Below, piece by piece: positions 1 to 34,065 of a DNA stretch of 64,000 nt. Each line of letters opens with the position of its first letter. Within the stretch, counting starts at the first letter, position 1. A program made the translations under genes and the position numbers. The notes beneath the pieces were generated by a model, which had not been told where the DNA came from, ran no database searches, and saw nothing but the letters and a program-made list of their open reading frames with translations. Source of the DNA: Escarpia spicata (taxonomy: Eukaryota; Annelida; Polychaeta; Sabellida; Siboglinidae); NCBI GenBank assembly GCA_963995525.1, contig OZ023214.1, positions 38,710,132-38,774,131 on the forward strand, given 5' to 3'.

Positions 1-1539
1 GAAGCCAAGGGAAGCAAGATGATATTTAATCCCAACCATCCGGTATGATGGGCATGAAACAGTATCGAGATGACTCTTGTCACCATGTGTCTTGTATCAG
101 AAATGTGGTTTAATATTATACAGAATCTCTTACCTTAATTGTATGCTTAGTATTTTGTTTTAATATATTCCATGAAATAAATACTCTTGGTGCGAGCCTG
201 ACTCTGTCTACATAAATCCTACCAGCACAAGATTGCCCTGCGAACAATTTTACGAACAAGTCATGTTATTCCATGTACGTCATTATTTAACATATTATGA
301 TGAGGCTATATTTGAGCATGAATAAATGCAATCGTGGTTATGATTGGTGCGTAATCAGCACAAACAAAAAATAAGGTCCCTTGACCAAATGTACTGATTC
401 CGAGAGCCCGAGTCACGTTTCGTCTGACATGGTCACATTGTATGCATAACCAACTATAAAACACGAGTTACATAGTCATTTTATTATAGTATTACGGGTC
501 AAAATGTTCATCGCGATGGAAGAATATAAGTTATGTTTTTTTTTCTACTTTCATCATAATACAACTAACTGAACACATTTCTCAACGTTTCGCTCTCTTC
601 GGCAGTTTTCCTCGATAAATGAATTGTCGGCTGTCTATTCTGCTACTCGCCATAACCACCAAGCATCCCACAATTCAGTTCCAGAAGAACGTTAACGACG
701 GTAGCCAAAACTGTGAGTACGTTAACTTAGTTGTGTTAAATGGTAACAAAAGTCACAGTTCCGGGTATGTGCATCTAAAAGAGTTTACACAAACTATCCT
801 TCTGCATTAAAGGGAATACGAGAAACAAACATAGGAGCTGGCACAATTTCCGCCATTTTGAGCGGAAATAAAACTTGTTTCACAACCCGGTCACCGAGTA
901 AGAAACTGTTGGGTAGAGATGAAGACCACCAATCCGGGATTCCTCGACAGGTCACACACTTATCCTATGTGTGAGATAGTTTACCGCACAAGGCAGACAC
1001 CACATAGAACGCACCGACATAGTATGTTCGCGTCTCCTCCGAGAAACACATATAAAGTGTAATAAACAAAATTATCCCCACCGACACGTCGAAACGACGC
1101 TTACTCGAACCCCGGACATCTCGGCTGACAGTATGACGTTCTCCAGCCAAGTGCTATATCGTCACGTTCTACCGCACGACCATTACATGTCGTCATCAAC
1201 ATTGTGGCCAATATGCTTAGTAACCACTTCACACGATGGCATATGCCGGGGTGCTAAGACTTTTCATCAATAATAATTCGCTGAGTAACATCACAGCGTG
1301 TACCCGTCTACCCGTACCGACGATGCTGCGTGCATGCGTACTGCAGACAAGAGACAAGGCTGGCTCAGACCAACAGGTGGTGGTGGTAATGTTGTTGGTA
1401 TAATGTTGTTGTTGTTATTGTTATTACAATGGAACCCCAACGTCCGTCCCGGACAAGGGATGAGTGATGACGACTGATGATGGGTTCTGAAAAAGGACAC
1501 AACATGACAACATAGAGGTTTGTTTCGTTAATGCATAAC
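1..1539. other. Non-coding stretch, nothing recognised
   Basis: AT-rich sequence with only short chance ORFs. A small GGT/TTG trinucleotide-rich patch lies at about 1375-1430. No gene, RNA gene or transposon was recognised. Confidence 0.5.
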
Positions 1540-1960
1540 CAAAGTAGACACGACTGTTATTCCGGAAGGTATGACGGGGTGTCGCACCGTGTCATGCCGC
1601 CTCTTCGCCGAACCCCGGTGTAAACCAATTATCCGGCGGCAACTGGAGATGGATTGCCTCAGCGGTGTCCTCGTTCTGTGATAGTCGACTCGTTGACCGC
1701 GTAACAGGTGAGTTGAGCGACAGCCTGCTCGCGGCGTACGTCCTAGTGTCATCGCTTCGATCGCTTCCGCTCGTGTTGGTTGACTCATCGCGGTTGAGAG
1801 GCTTACAACAAGGGAGCGGAGTCGGCGACGCATCTCCTCCGAAGACAGTCTCAGATAGGTGAATACTTGTTTGTGTGTTGTGTCTTTGTGTTACCTCTCG
1901 AGGGCGCATTTTCGGTCGTGTGTGTACGCGTAATGTCGTTGGAATAAACGAAGCAGTGGA
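1540..1960 (+). promoter_or_regulatory. GC/CpG-rich block, possible promoter or 5' exon of the cyclase
   Basis: This stretch is visibly richer in G, C and CpG than its surroundings. It contains a near-perfect splice donor, CAG|GTGAGT at 1707/1708. The cyclase start codon sits behind an acceptor at about 3199, so a non-coding first exon is expected upstream. The link between the two is inference; no TATA or initiator was identified. Confidence 0.3.
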
Positions 1961-2844
1961 CGCGTTGATATGTCTAGACATCAAATGTGACTTTGGCGTA
2001 GGACAGCGGAGTGAGCGTTTATTTAGGCGGTGTCAGCGACAGTTAAGTATCACATACATGATAGGGATGTGCGTCAAATAATTCGATTAATTTCAGAATA
2101 CATTATAACAATATATCCAGTTTTTATTAAATCAGTAATTTGTAGGCCGATTACATAGCCATCTGCGGTTTCACTAGAACTCGTGTTTGTCGTAGCTGTT
2201 GTGGCAATCATGGAAAACGCAACAGGAGAACCGTGAATGTCCTGTTTTCTATTAGCTCAAGTTCCTGAGTTCATAGGCGCACTAGAATTATATTATTACT
2301 TTAAGGGTGATGTACGATCAACATATTCATTCCAAGATTTATATGTAGCAACCCACTTTATAATGATGCCATTTGTCGCGTAAAGACACAGTCGTATATT
2401 GAAAGGGGAACAGCGCAGCCATTGTTTACAGGGAGCTACCTTGTTAGATAAACGCACGACAGTAATTTCCAAAAGACAATATCCAGAGGCGTTTTTACAT
2501 AAATACCGTGTACTAGCTACATGCGATCTCCGGAGATATGCACGTTACCGGTAGATTGCATGTACGTTAGGTTATGTAATATTCACGTCTATACATACTA
2601 CGTCACCATTATAGGAAAACTGTTAGGTTGGTCGTTCCATAGGTCATGGTGTACTGTAGATGAATGGCCTACTTTTTGCTCTGCGTCCGTATTTGGGTTT
2701 CTTGGTAATGTCGTCTCCTCTCCATTAATTTCTAGACTTTATTGGTATTCATCATAGCACTTTCAGCAAAGTTGGGCGTTCTCTGGGAAGCATTCACTAA
2801 GGTGAACTGATTAATTTAATGTATTTCAGTTTTGTGATTATCCA

Positions 2845-2845
<1 letters not shown>
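1961..2845. other. Non-coding stretch, nothing recognised
   Basis: AT-rich sequence between the GC-rich block and the GT satellite; probably promoter-proximal intron or intergenic DNA of the cyclase gene. No supported feature. Confidence 0.45.
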
Positions 2846-2938
<93 letters not shown>

Positions 2939-2940
2939 CG

Positions 2941-2982
<42 letters not shown>

Positions 2983-2984
2983 CC

Positions 2985-3015
<31 letters not shown>

Positions 3016-3110
3016 TTACACATATACATACATATGTATGTGTGTATACATGTATAATTAAACACACACGCACGCACACACACATATTATATATATATAT
3101 ATATATATAA
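2846..3110. repeat. Compound (GT)n / (TA)n microsatellite
   Basis: A run of GT dinucleotides to about 2922, then TATG and TA runs, then CA and TA again to 3110. Open reading frames here on both strands are low-complexity artefacts. Confidence 0.97.
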
Positions 3111-3228
3111 AACGTGTAAAAAAAATTGTACTCGCACACGCATAATACAACTTACTCACATATACCTACTACGTATATCTATGCAATCCTTTCCGCAGTG
3201 CAAATTCGGACGTCGATAGTCAGTCACC

Positions 3229-20894
<17,666 letters not shown>

Positions 20895-21720
20895 AGAGCG
20901 TGACCCATGTCAGGAATGCTTCACTAGAGTTCCGGTTTATCAAACGAGACGTGTCAGCGACGACATCTGCAATTGACGGAAAAAGGGAAATCTATTTTCA
21001 GTGAAGTTAAAGATCCTGCATGGGGCCTACGTGCGATACTCGGTGCGAGTAATGGATGTAGATTGCAAAGGCCGAATTCAGTTGTTCACGGAACTGGTTG
21101 TTCACAAGGCGTAAAGTTGTTCAATGTTGTGAACGTGTCAAGGAATGTGTATGTTTAGGGTTGCTGCAAGTCGTGAGATCGGAACGACAGTTTGTTCTTG
21201 AGACTGGACGCAGTTTAGTCCGTCTATCCACTTCCAAAAGCGGACGTGTTCTTTATGGAAACAGCGACATATATAAGAAGAGTTTGTTGCTGAATGGTGC
21301 AGGTTTGTCCACGAGTCGTCATGCTTAGGTAGCACGTGTTGTACGAAGAAGAAGTAGCGCATGGGTTTATTCGTCAAATATCGCTATGTAGATAAATCCA
21401 CAAATTAATGGTTTACTTCCACCAGAGGCGTCGTCAATAAATCGAGACGTTCTCTGAAGTGACGCCATTAGATACACGACAATAAAACGTAGTCTATGCA
21501 CGAAATATATCAATGGACACGAGGAATACATCAAATGTTTGTTGATTGCAGTAAGTTCTAACCTCGATAATCAGCTAGCGGTGCGACTAGGCGTGCATAA
21601 TATAACAGAACTGTATAAATGTATATAAATGTAGATGTAGTTGACGTAATTGAAAGAAAACATGTCAAATTGCTTAAATGTAATACCCATTGTACTTTTA
21701 AAGTGGGACAGTGTGCATAT
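20895..21720. other. Cyclase 3' flank
   Basis: Probably 3' untranslated region up to about 21490, then AT-rich intergenic DNA. No ORF with support. Confidence 0.4.
21436..21486 (+). terminator. Candidate poly(A) signals of the cyclase gene
   Basis: AATAAA occurs at 21436-21441 and again at 21481-21486, about 540-590 bp after the cyclase stop codon. No nearer hexamer was noticed. Assignment rests on position only. Confidence 0.35.
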
Positions 21721-21724
21721 GCGT

Positions 21725-21727
21725 TCG

Positions 21728-21791
<64 letters not shown>

Positions 21792-21793
21792 TG
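21725..21793. repeat. (TGCG)n tetranucleotide repeat, second copy
   Basis: About 17 units of GCGT, the same motif as at 19.7 kb but with unrelated flanks. Confidence 0.97.
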
Positions 21794-21799
21794 TGCACT

Positions 21800-23830
21800 C
21801 GTGGCTACAAAACCGGATTGGGTTTACAACATACACAAGCGACAATGATTTTACCAATGGTACACCAATGAATGTTGACTAACAATATGTATAAACATTC
21901 AATGACGTCGTCCCATTTCGAATAAAACTAAGCATTGTGTATTTGTTATGTGTTTTGTGTTTTGTTTTACGTATGGAGGTTTCCAAATGAAAAATAATAT
22001 TGTTGGTTCATATGTTGGATATGGTGGTACATTTTTACGTGCCCTATCTAGATGTCGTACAAAACACTTTTACATCATGTTCACTTTATGTCGAAAGATA
22101 ATGTTCATACAACATATAAACATCTTATCTTACAATGTTTAAGGTAACCCAAGAACGACGTTTTCCTCTTCAACGCAAAATCTCATCAGATTTGAAGGAG
22201 TGTATTTTTTATATATTCCTCTGACCATGAAAGAGGTCAATTACTCTCTATCTTTGTTGTCGATGCCTTTCACCTGAAACCCGGCCTATACGGTTTGCTG
22301 TCGTAAAGAACAGCCACAAAGCCACCAATTGATTGCTTCTTCAGATGTGGTGTCGTCCACCTGCCCAAGGACCTGCTGAACAGCGTCATATTGGTCTGTT
22401 TCACTCCGCGAAGTGAGAGGGGGTAGTGTAGTGGTCGGATGCATTGTCCATCCTGAGCATGCCAGGCGTAACTTGCTGTTTATGAAGCAACATTCTTTGA
22501 GACAAGATGTCTTTCATGTGAATTCCTGTCCCGCACCTACAGGCATTACTCTGTGTAGATGCGTGGGGCCAGGAAGTTGCATTACATTGGGGGTTTCCAT
22601 TTCCCACTGGGCTTCTGCCACCTCATCCACGGTTACCATCAAGTATGCCATCTTTGAATTGGTTTATTCAAGTCCCACTAACTAACTGAATGTTTCTGCG
22701 CAGTGAACGGTGGGACCACGCTTAAATGCAAAAAAAAAATGCATTTCCAGTGGCAGTCCCTCCTGTTCCGTCCCCAGATCCTTTTTCGCTGCCTGCCTCG
22801 AAATATTTCCATTTGACGGCGACGTCAAAAAAAAATTGTGATGAACAGTGGGGTTGATAGTGTGTTTGTTCCGAAACTTCCTGGTGAGGGAATCAGTGAG
22901 GTTGTGTACCAATGTGACATTTCGAACCAGCTGTATAATCTTCGATATCGCGTTTTAATAAAAGTATACGTTGTTAGTGTTGCATGGCTGCGCTCAGCCC
23001 TGACCCCAACATAACTTATGTAATATAGTGGGCCATCACCTGCCAATAATGAACAACCAGGATTACGTGTGATATGTTCTATATTGTAGTATGTACTTTG
23101 AACTTCTTCGCCATAGTTACAACCGTAATTTTCGGCGTAGTCTATTTAAAACGTGACGTTGATTCACGGACCTTCTTCCGAGCCTTCTCACTTTCGTCAA
23201 GAAAATGTTGTGCTGAGGTACATACTGCTGATTAACACGTATCGCTTCCTTTTTATGACTAATTTTTTGTTTATTACGTCATTTCTTGCAGTTTACATTG
23301 TGTCTACCCATACTGCGTGGCTGCCATGACATTTCTTATACTTATATTCATTATCATCATCCAGCCAGAAATATTGTTGGCATGGTTACAGGTAACTGTA
23401 ATTAAAAACATGAAATAACACAATGCGCTGATACAGTATCTAATTTCCATATAGTATTATGATGTATGCATCTATTTGAAGTTAAATATGCATATTCATC
23501 ATCTTAAATTAGCTTTCAGAAAGGTAAACTGTCGTAGTAAACATAATTACGTTTTCTACGACATCGACATTTTAGCTTGGATTTAATGTGCATGTGTACG
23601 AAAAATGCCCAGTCAATGTTGCTTCTGTGTACTAATTTTTGAACAGTCACATGTTCTCTCAACAATCAGTACGTTTTACTAACTCAATGTAGTCCCAAGT
23701 TAACTCTACAAGCATTACTATTCACAAAATGCATACTGTTACCATTCTGAACAAAAATGTGATGGTATGCGTTTAAGAGCGCTTCAAAGTGTTGCACTGG
23801 GACATCTTTTGAAATTCTAGCCCTTAAAGC
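21800..23830. other. Intergenic stretch with a possible SINE-like patch
   Basis: Mostly AT-rich intergenic DNA. Near 22422-22445 the sequence GGGGTAGTGTAGTGGTCGGAT resembles a tRNA A-box, and at about 22658-22675 a gaattggtttattcaa tail resembles the LINE end at 39.8 kb, so a SINE is possible; no clear B-box was seen. Confidence 0.25.
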
Positions 23831-24640
23831 TTACTGGTTTGTAATTATCTGTCTTGCCCATCGATCCTTTTTTAAATAATGGTGTTATGTTTGCTTCTTT
23901 CCATTCTAGTGGAACGATTTCCTCTTTAAATAACAAGTTAAAGAATATAGCAAGTGGTGTACTGATTTGGTCTACAATTTCGTTAAGCAGTTTTCATGGT
24001 ATCCCGTCAATTCCAAGTGATTTGTTTTCTTTCAGCATCTTAATTTTCTTTGATATCATTTCAGGAATAAGAAAAACTGCCCAAATTGATTTGATGTATC
24101 CCCCTCCTTCAAATTTAGTAACTGGTAATGACAGTGAACTTATATCTTATGTGGTAAACACTGAGCTGAAATACTCGTTCAGGGCTTCTGCCATTTAAAA
24201 CTCATCAGATATTATTCTTTACGTACGTGTAGAAACTCTTGCTATCATTTAACAAATATATAATTCGCCAATTTTTGCTCAAAGGTTCGTTTGGATTTTC
24301 TAATTTTGGTTGTTGCTAGGTTAATGGACTCTTTGTAGTTGTTATATTCTTCAATATTTTCAGTGGTTCTGTAAACTCTCAACATAATTTGTTTGTAAGC
24401 AATCTTTCGTATAGCTTCTTTTGATAGGTGTTTCTTCCTAGATCGTTTCCCTTGCTTTTTAGGGGAACAAATCTTTCAATAATACCCTCAATCTCATCTT
24501 TCAAAATGGTGCAACATTCTTTTGCTGTCTTGGCCTTCATTAAGTTAGTTTAATCTATGTGTGCTAAATATTTTTTTATCTGTTTATATTTGCCTTTGTT
24601 AAAGTTTCTCCTCCCGTTTCTCTCTCCCCGTCTAGCCCAC
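23830..24640 (-). mobile_element. CR1-like LINE fragment, antisense
   Basis: Read on the minus strand, this matches the element at 4.4-7.3 kb part by part: KYKQIKKYLAHID near 24600, KRTFEQKLANYIFVK near 24265, then PEMISKKIKMLKENK and a GIDGIP-type motif near 24000, ending in EWKEANITPLFKKGSM near 23860. Frameshifted and truncated at both ends. It covers only the linker and the start of the reverse transcriptase. Confidence 0.85.
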
Positions 24641-25289
24641 ACCTCGTCGGTAACTGAAGTGACCTTTCGAACAAACGAAATCAACGATTTATCCTAGCAA
24701 AACATAAACTCGTCTTGTCACGAGTCTCTGTTGAATAGTTTAACTGACTACACGTTAGCGATACAAGTATATTGCAACATCTAGACTCAGCCAAAAATTA
24801 TATGATCTAATAACATATCATACGGAAGAGTGGGCATAGTTTTCAAATGCTGGTAATTGTTTTTTAAGATCTTGATACAAAGTATAAACTGTTAATGCTG
24901 TGTCTAACTTTTGAGTTACCCGCATTACCAACGGCCCAGGCGAAACAGACGTCCACCGCGGTACCTTCAAGACTACCTGACGAACTAGTGAACGTTTATT
25001 GTGACATTAGTCAATTGTTAAATTAGCATGTGACTTTAAAACATCAGTAGCTACATTGTTACTTTGAATGGTTTGTGTGCGCCTCTCTGTTGTTCGATTT
25101 CGGGACAGTAATCTTTAGAGAGAGGGGACAAATGTTGTGTTCCATTACTTTAACAATGTGCCTTTAATGTACTTGGTCAGCTGACGTCAGCCTCGTTATC
25201 AGTGAAACATGGTTCTGCCATGATGCTGTATTATTAGTCATTTCAACATTACGACAGTCCGGTGGTGTTTGTAATATTTTTTATGTTAT

Positions 25290-26730
25290 AGACATAACAT
25301 GTTTATTGAAATAATAGACAATATTAGGAAACATCTCGAACATGACGATTTAATTATGGGGGTCTACCTTGACCTAAGTAAGGCTTTCGACACCGTTGAT
25401 CATGAAATACTGTTGTATAAGCTATACTACTATGGAATAAGAGGCCATTTATGTGATTGGCTTATACATTATTTAAGCGTTAGGCAGCAATGTTTTAACT
25501 TTAATGGCATAGTATCAGGATATGCTCATGTTCAAACTGGCGTTCCGCACGGTTCCCTTTTGGGACCAGTGTTATTTCTATTGCATATCAATGATATTTC
25601 TAATGCCGTAGAAAATGGATCTTTGCGTTTGTTTGCGGACGACACCAACCTGTTCATTAGTGGCCAGGATGCCAAGGACATTGTGTGTACAGCTCGGGAT
25701 GAGTTAGAGTCGCTTAGTACTTGGTTCCGGCACAATCAACTGAATCTGAGTAAAACTGCAACACAATATTCTGTAGACATGTGGATCGCTCAGTTATGCA
25801 ATTGTTGCTGCAGAGCAAACATATTGAACTAGTCCATGCAGCGAAATATATGGGCATCTATTTAGGCTGTAAACTATCACGGTCTGAACATAGTAATGAA
25901 CTTTGTATAAAGGTATCTAAGCTATCAGGTACATTCCATCATATAGTCGTTCGTTCATGAACGCTGATATGGTAAGGCAATTATATTATGCCTATGTATT
26001 TCCCCATATTAATTATGGGATCGAATTGTGTGGGGCAGCCTGTAAGACCAACACAGCTAAGCTACAGGTTGTCCAAAACCTTTTATTAAAAACATTACCT
26101 AAGCGTAACCATCGTGATAGTGTTACTACCTACGGGAACGTAATGTTCTAAACGTTCAGGAACCACATACACTTAAAGTTCTAATAGTTTTGTACAAACA
26201 GCGTAGGAGCAAGTTCCTGGTCTATTTCACCAATTTCATAAGCTTAATAGTGAGGTCATGACGAGAAGTTCAAGACTGGAGCAAACTTATACATATATCA
26301 AGATCTAAAAATAGAATTGCAGAGAATTCTTTGAAAATAATTTGGAACACACTACCTGTAGATATTTAAAATGCAACAGCATTGAATATGTTTAAGCATA
26401 AAATCAGGACATTTATTTTTGGCATTAATTAAACTAAAATTGTTGAACTATATATGTAATTAATAGGCATTTAATCATCATTTTCCCTTACATTTTCTGT
26501 ATATTTATTTAAATGAAGTCTACCTGAAGCTATTACGTTGACTCGTCTGTCTAACATTTATATATGTAATGCTATTTATGTACAGGAGTGTACTACATTT
26601 AGTTTGATTCAATATGCTACCAACTCGATACGTTTTTTAACATCTCTGGGCTCATCTGTGTTGCTTTTGTCTTGAAATATGTTGTATATACTGTGGATGA
26701 GGAAATAAATTTACTTACTTAATTTTCTGA
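25290..26730 (+). mobile_element. Non-LTR retrotransposon (CR1/Rex1-like), 5'-truncated
   Basis: Begins inside the reverse transcriptase (YLDLSKAFDTVDHEILLYKL at about 25364), then GVPHGSLLGPVLF, where the usual Gln is His, then LRLFADDTNLFISG. A frameshift follows near 25780. The C-terminal region reads on through FPHINYGIELCGAAC (about 26000) and WNTLPVDI near 26345, with NMFKHKIRTFIFGIN before the stop. The 3' end finishes in AATAAATTTACTTACTTAA, typical of a LINE tail. Confidence 0.87.
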
Positions 26731-26834
26731 GGTATTGCCGTTTGAAAATCGCGAATGCTCAACGTTGCATTATATCCGCTGCCGCGTATACATTGCGGGA
26801 TTAAGCATTCGCGATGTTTAAACGGTAATAACTC
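26729..26834. repeat. 106-bp foldback (34-bp arms)
   Basis: Arms GAGGTATTGCCGTTTGAAAA... and its reverse complement around GCATTCGCGATGTTTAAACG, with few mismatches, flank about 38 bp of GC-rich spacer. Starts right after the LINE tail. It could be a small MITE or a structured RNA. Confidence 0.75.
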
Positions 26835-27403
26835 AAAAACTATAAACAAATCCTGGGTACATCCGCCGGCGTATTTGTAGGTGCGATTATTATGTAAACT
26901 GTGATATCAAAAATATTAAATTCCGCAATTGCAATTCAAGTACAGCCAGAAACACCAACCCGCATAGATGCGCGCCATTCTAAATCCTAGCGATGCTATT
27001 TACGGTGACGTTATCACGACCACTAGTTGGCGCAACAAACTGTGCAGAAAAGTGCGACCAAACGGGTGACGGAGGGAGTTAAAAAAATTAGTTGAATATC
27101 AGGACATGTAAAATGTATATTTCAATCAGATTGGGAATAAAAAAATTCCTTTCGTTTAGTCTTTAAAGGCTTCTAAAAACCTCCAACTGCACCTCCTTGA
27201 GACCTCGAGTAGAACTATTTTCCATCGAGCGGAACTACTGCACTACCGGGGAATGCATACGCATCAATAGCACCCCCAGCCTAAGGGCCTGGTTACTACT
27301 TCATTATTGTGGATATCACCTCGGCTAGCCGTTGTATAACAACAAACATTACGTGATCAACGGCTGTGTTTACAAACTATTGGATTCTTGTTGCCTAATC
27401 ACA

Positions 27404-27545
27404 TGCGTCGGAACTGGGGGGCATGAGAAGATTGAGCTCCCCACTGTCGAGAGTGGGGCGTTAGTTCCCAATATTTTATGGATTTTTAAGACACACAGCT
27501 CCAACTCAGCCCCCTCAATATTAAGTTCGTCCTGACGCCAGCGTT
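27404..27545. mobile_element. Diverged relative of the 27.7-kb MITE
   Basis: Left side ATGCGTCGGAACTGGGGGGC and right side GTCCTGACGCC resemble the ends of the element at 27677-27867, and both contain AATATT with CCCC/GGGG blocks. Decayed, so boundaries are approximate. Confidence 0.4.
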
Positions 27546-27676
27546 GATAGAAGGCGGGGGGTTGTGGTGGATGGCAAGTGGTCATAGGATATTGTGCAGT
27601 CCAGGTGTTACAGACCTATAGCGTTGTACTCGACTGTTCTCGGTCGTCCGTCCCCCTCTTCTTGCCGTAAGTCAAC

Positions 27677-27867
27677 TATATACATAGGCGTCGGAACATG
27701 GTTAATATTCGGGAAGTGAGGCTCATAAAAACTGTCAACTGCATCCCAATTTAAGCGCACAAAAAATCTCCAATTGCACCCTCTTGCCGAAATATTGGGG
27801 GGCTAAGCCTATATCCATCCTCACCAAAAATATTGGGGCTCCCTCGGTTCCGACGCCTATGATATAG
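27677..27867. mobile_element. MITE-like element of about 190 bp
   Basis: Left end TATATACATAGGCGTCGGAAC and right end, reversed, TATATCATAGGCGTCGGAAC are near-identical inverted repeats. Interior contains AATTGCACCCTCTTGCCGAA and AATATTGGGG. Non-coding. Confidence 0.7.
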
Positions 27868-29266
27868 TGTAGGACCGGGTGTTTCCTCAGACATCAGGAT
27901 CTTTGCAAATGACTCCACCGCATACCGAAGTATCAATGGTACTAAACATGCAGAAACTCTCCCGTCAGTCCTTCAAACGTTAGTTGGTCTAAATTGGATG
28001 AAACTCAAGCGAGACCGAAACCCTGGCATACGCATTTTAACGTCAAGTATGCTCAGTTAAGTACACTACTAGGGAGGCAGGAAAAGAGCTGACTACCGGT
28101 TCCAGTATTCTGTTAATTGAGACAGTGTGGAAATCGCTCTGTAGCACCTAACTTAACATCATTCTGCCAGGAAAGAAAATAATTATCTGTCCCCTGCTTT
28201 GGAAATTAGTTCCGCGTTGGTCGCAAGGTGGCAATGGATACTGTAGGCACCGGATTCGCCTATTATCGCGCACCTGTTGCGCTGGTGAGTTTTGAGTATT
28301 TTTTACGCGGTTTTTTATGCTAGGTGACACTGTCGCATTATCCTGTTAGGTATTATTTATCTTTGGTGTGGATTGTTTACCATAATACATCAGTTGTATT
28401 TTGCAATTTCTTTAAAAATCGTTCACACGTCTCATCTGTTTACAAGTTTGTATTGACACCATCGGCCTCGGCCTCGCTCTCACAGACACAGTCACAGTCA
28501 CACTCAGAGTCACACTCACAGCCTTCTTCGTAGGCGTAGCTTTCAAGCTTGAGCCAGGCCGTGAATGTGACTGTGCGTTGCCATTGGACTTAGATGAACT
28601 TAGATCACCTATGAGTGCCAAATCCATGACCGCGGTGCATGACGATGAACATGACCTAGTCATGGACACAGTATATCCATACTCCCCCATACCATAGGCT
28701 ATGCGGGCATAGGCATAGCCATAGGCGGTAAGGACACAGGTAGATGTTTACTTTTGTGACTGCATACGTGCATATGGCTATGGCCGGTGGCAGTAGTATG
28801 GCGACATGTTCACGTTGTTTTCATGACGTGACGTAGCCATAAGCATATATACCATTTTGAGATGTTTCTCAAGTAACCATTAGTATTTAGTTGTAGGTAT
28901 ATGTTTGAAGGGATTGTCTTGTCGAATAAAACCGATCGTTAGCTATCAAATGGCTAACAGTAGTAACACTACATTATAAAACAGTAAACCCATTCGCACA
29001 ATAAGTGTCACTTCAAGAAATATACTTTTGTGTGATGCAGGCATGGGGTCAATTCCATTCTAGAATTGAAAATTATAGCTGTTTTTTTGTTTAAGTTGGG
29101 AAAAAACTAAAACTGTGACAACCGTCCCCGACCCGAGGTAACCTACACTACACTGATCCTACAGATGTCGTTTTACATTTCAGGTACGTTGCCCTGCTCA
29201 CTGATGACAATGTGCGTCTAAAGGGAAGACTGTGCTGGATAAAAATGAGATGTTGAAGACTGAACG

Positions 29267-32616
<3,350 letters not shown>

Positions 32617-32619
32617 TGG

Positions 32620-34065
32620 CGTTATCAAGAGTAGATGATCATAATTGTAAGAATAATGGCAAATTTATACTACGATTTTAGTATTTTTACATTAATGACA
32701 AGATATTGTACCCGCTGTGTCCAGGCTTGAATATGCATATATATAATATATATATATATATAAATGGCATGTGTATGTCACTCGCTTGTGCGTGCGTGCC
32801 TGTGTGCATGTGTATGTTGACATACTGGCAAGACTTGCTACTGCTTGGTAAAGGACTTAATAAATCGTGTCACGTGGTTTCTGTGATAATATTGTAATAA
32901 TTATATTAGACCGTTTAATGTGCAGTGTAATTTATGGGTTTGGGTCGACAAGTTATATTAGGTCAATAAGTTGTATGTGTGTATATACGCGTATATGTTA
33001 TATATGTTACAATATGTATCATATATTGAGTCATGAGTGTATGATATTGTAAATAAATGAACAAATATAATTATCTACTGATCATGTCAATTGTTTCAGT
33101 ATGTTTAATAAAAAGTGCAGTTATCTTGAAAAGGCGGGCCACACCAATAAACTTGAACACTCAACTAGCCAGAGTCTTCGTTGTCAACTTTGCCAAATGA
33201 ATTTTCTTTAGTTGGGTGGCATTAAACTGTGTTGTGCGTGCGGGCTTTTGGGTGAGCGTGCATGCATATTTGTGTCCGGGTATGTATAATGATGCTATGT
33301 CGATCAGTGCAATACCAGTATCAGCAAATTCGTAATCACACGATCCCAAGCGTATAAAATTTGTAAGCAAGGTTTGTATCGTAAGGATACATTTATATTT
33401 CAGCATGCAAGTTGGTTCTGCCCTTAAAAAATATACCGTTGGTCCAGTTCACTCAGCTGTATGAATGAGTACCTGGCTAAAGACAGTGGGTGATATTTGT
33501 GTACGGAGTCTTCGCGCATTAATTGTAGCGTGGCTAAAAATTACCAATAAACGTCGAGATGGTGGTATTCGATTGAACAGGCCTGCCAGGGAGTAAAGTG
33601 TAAAGCGCTTTGAGAACTGGATATTGCGCTATATAAGAACTAACTTTTTTATTTGCCTCCGCCAAAACACCATGATATTTAATACGCTATAGCATGGCAT
33701 ACTTTCAAATGGGTGGATCCGGTTTGAGAAATAACAGTTATCTCGTGAAATCCTGGGTTCTCCTTCGACGGAGCTTTCGGCACCTTCGAGGTCCCTTTAT
33801 CAGCGTCATTGTGGGCTGCTCTGTGTTGCCATGACGGTGTTAGTGATCACATGACAGCTGATCTAAGAACATCGCGGTACCGTTGTAGGGATTATGACAC
33901 AGTTAGACTTCCTGTTTGGTTACAGACAATAAAAAATGCAGTGTATTGTTGAGAATTTGTTTTAATATACAAAATTCACCTTCTCTGACATGTATTTGAT
34001 TAGTCAGATTTCCAGGTGTGATTGTAGAAGTTGTTGACAATAAAATTGTATATTTTTTTGCTGAT
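32620..34065. other. Intergenic stretch with a retroelement tail
   Basis: AT-rich, with TA and GT-rich patches at about 32730-32820. At about 33590-33645 the sequence GTAAAGCGCTTTGAGAACTGG followed by TTGCGCTATATAAGAACT matches the tail style of widespread animal LINE/SINE elements. No gene supported. Confidence 0.4.
32857..33056 (+). terminator. Candidate poly(A) signals of the GH172-like gene
   Basis: AATAAA occurs at about 32859 and about 33052, roughly 240 and 435 bp past the stop codon. Position is the only evidence. Confidence 0.3.

Larger units (their letters stand above)
26840..29260. other. Intergenic stretch with two small inverted-repeat elements
   Basis: No coding region supported. 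Holds the two related MITE-like elements listed below, a CACAGTCA-rich patch at about 28480-28530 and CATAGGC-rich sequence at about 28690-28730. Confidence 0.45.
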
